Part shown: piece after piece, positions 63,031-64,000 of the stretch
Position numbering within the stretch: the stretch's first letter is position 1
Layout: every line of letters starts with the position of its first letter
Source of the DNA: Lachnospiraceae bacterium
Lineage (GTDB): Bacteria > Bacillota > Clostridia > Lachnospirales > Lachnospiraceae
Direction: 5' to 3'
Assembly: GCA_910576125.1 (NCBI GenBank)
Contig: CAJTHM010000023.1
Span: 1 to 64,000, forward strand
DNA length: 64,000 nt
Program-made: the position numbers and the translations under genes
The notes under the pieces: model-generated
Told to the model about the DNA's origin: nothing
The model's database searches: none
Seen by the model: only the letters and a program-made list of their open reading frames with translations

Positions 63031-63993
63031 TCAGTAAAGCACCCACTTCATCTTCTCTATAAATCCACCCCTATCAGCAACCAAGAACTCATTAGCATCT
63101 TTATATTTTTCATACATATCACTATTAACAATATATCTTTGATCCAATTCAGCCTCCGCAAGTTCTTCAATGAATTTACCTGTTGCGCGTCTGCCAGCTT
63201 TATCATTGTCTAAAGCCAGAACAAGTATCTTGGCAGATGGATTTTCCTTTAATTTCTGCACCAACTTAGATACTTCATTCACACCACCAAGGCCAATAGC
63301 ATCTAATCCTATTTCCATAAAAGACATTGCATCAATCTGTCCTTCACAAATGAAGACATAATCGCTATTACCAGAAAGCCATGCATTTATACCCACTTCA
63401 TACAGCACATTCACATTAAATATTTCATTACCATGCTTATAGTACTTGCTATTGCCATCCCACAAAGCACGATCCACATATCCTTTACAGTTAGGATTAT
63501 AGGGAATGGTTACAACTTTCTTTTCTGCATCATACCCCAAATGAAATCTGTCAATAATTTCTTTGCTCAATCCACGTTTACTGAAATAATCTGTTTGTGA
63601 CACAGCTTCATGGCATTTATGCAGATATTCACTATAATCTTCTGTTCTGGGTAGTTCTGGAATTCTAACAGTTGGAGCCTTTATCGGTTTGTCATCCTCA
63701 AGATAGGGGCGCATTATCTTCAATGCCTTGTTATAATGCTTCTTCCAATCGCTTGGCAGATTCTCCATATGTGCCACTAGGTCAAAGATATCCCCATGCT
63801 CACTACATGCGAAGCAGTTAAATCTAGCCCCATCAATATGAAATGCTGCCGTATAGTTCTTTTTGTCTCCCGAATTACAGAAAGGGCATACATAGTATCC
63901 TTCCCCTCTGCTTTCGATTTTTCCTTGTTCCTCCAATAAGTCCATATATTCAGGCAATAACTCTTTTAGTTCATCTTTATATTCAAATCCCAT
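63031..63993 (-). CDS. CHC2/Toprim primase of the element
   Basis: A 320-aa short DnaG-type primase. The zinc finger is CPFCNSGDKK...FNCFACSEHGD at about residues 37-68. The Toprim domain shows YVFICEGQIDAMSFMEIGLD and ILVLALDNDKAGRRATGKF at about 220-280. It lacks the helicase-binding C-terminus of cellular DnaG (591 aa in this window), as is typical for phage primases. It would prime element replication, likely together with a helicase to the right of the window. The ATG lies six bases from the window edge, so its ribosome site cannot be seen. Confidence 0.88.
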   Translation of the reverse strand: MGFEYKDELKELLPEYMDLLEEQGKIESRGEGYYVCPFCNSGDKKNYTAAFHIDGARFNCFACSEHGDIFDLVAHMENLPSDWKKHYNKALKIMRPYLEDDKPIKAPTVRIPELPRTEDYSEYLHKCHEAVSQTDYFSKRGLSKEIIDRFHLGYDAEKKVVTIPYNPNCKGYVDRALWDGNSKYYKHGNEIFNVNVLYEVGINAWLSGNSDYVFICEGQIDAMSFMEIGLDAIGLGGVNEVSKLVQKLKENPSAKILVLALDNDKAGRRATGKFIEELAEAELDQRYIVNSDMYEKYKDANEFLVADRGGFIEKMKWVLY

Positions 63994-64000
63994 TTGTCAA

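Noticed and set aside
1..64000. CRISPR arrays, rRNA genes, complete insertion sequences
   Set aside because: No regularly spaced repeat-spacer pattern, no rRNA core sequence and no intact transposase with terminal repeats were seen.

Overview
The window reads as a chromosomal stretch of a Gram-positive anaerobe of the Clostridia, most likely a gut Lachnospiraceae. The evidence is a Firmicutes-style dgt-dnaG-rpoD-trmK block, a fused single-chain PurL, ClpC, RadA, a bacterial RNase P RNA, and pieces of a Maff2/VirD4-type integrative conjugative element (ICE). This is family-level inference; no species marker was tested.

Layout. (1) 1-6290 is a graveyard of mobile DNA: a RepA-like regulator and small ICE genes, an XRE regulator, a truncated Maff2 gene, a VirD4 remnant, the tail of a large serine recombinase, a GNAT-like two-gene unit and a broken CD-NTase (CBASS-like) gene. 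(2) 6294-9600 holds envelope or surface genes: a FliD-like protein behind a sigma-28-like promoter, and three minus-strand genes behind near-identical ECF-type promoters. (3) 9600-40600 is core chromosome, almost all on the minus strand: purL, a TetR regulator with a tandem operator-like array, tRNA-Trp, radA, clpC with a GntR regulator, purE-purM-purN-purD, an M29-like aminopeptidase, pyrE, rnpB, a nucleoside kinase, trmK, rpoD, dnaG, dgt, a three-gene acyltransferase/zinc-ribbon membrane protein/esterase cluster, and tRNA-Leu. (4) 40735-64000 is an integrated phage-like element that begins at tRNA-Val(CAC) with a tyrosine integrase and runs off the right edge. It carries a giant tape-measure gene, zinc-ribbon and HTH proteins, a 977-aa protein with an RdRP/YonO-like DxDxD signature, a helicase, ParB-type proteins, a C-terminal J-domain protein and a small CHC2/Toprim primase.

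The most striking feature is in the element. The tape-measure gene is split by 1802 bases with the hallmarks of a group I intron: U at the 5' exon end, G at the intron end, a P1 helix with a U.G wobble, a P7-like pairing with a typical J8/7, and an exactly restored frame that gives 2516 aa. The peripheral stem where phage introns usually carry a homing endonuclease here carries a two-TM membrane protein, a 49-aa protein and a strong terminator. Next to it is an RdRP-superfamily RNA polymerase candidate. Together these suggest an unusual phage lineage with its own transcription enzyme and an intron used as a cargo site.

Limits: everything was read by eye. Similarity calls rest on remembered motifs, and no alignment, folding or database search was run.
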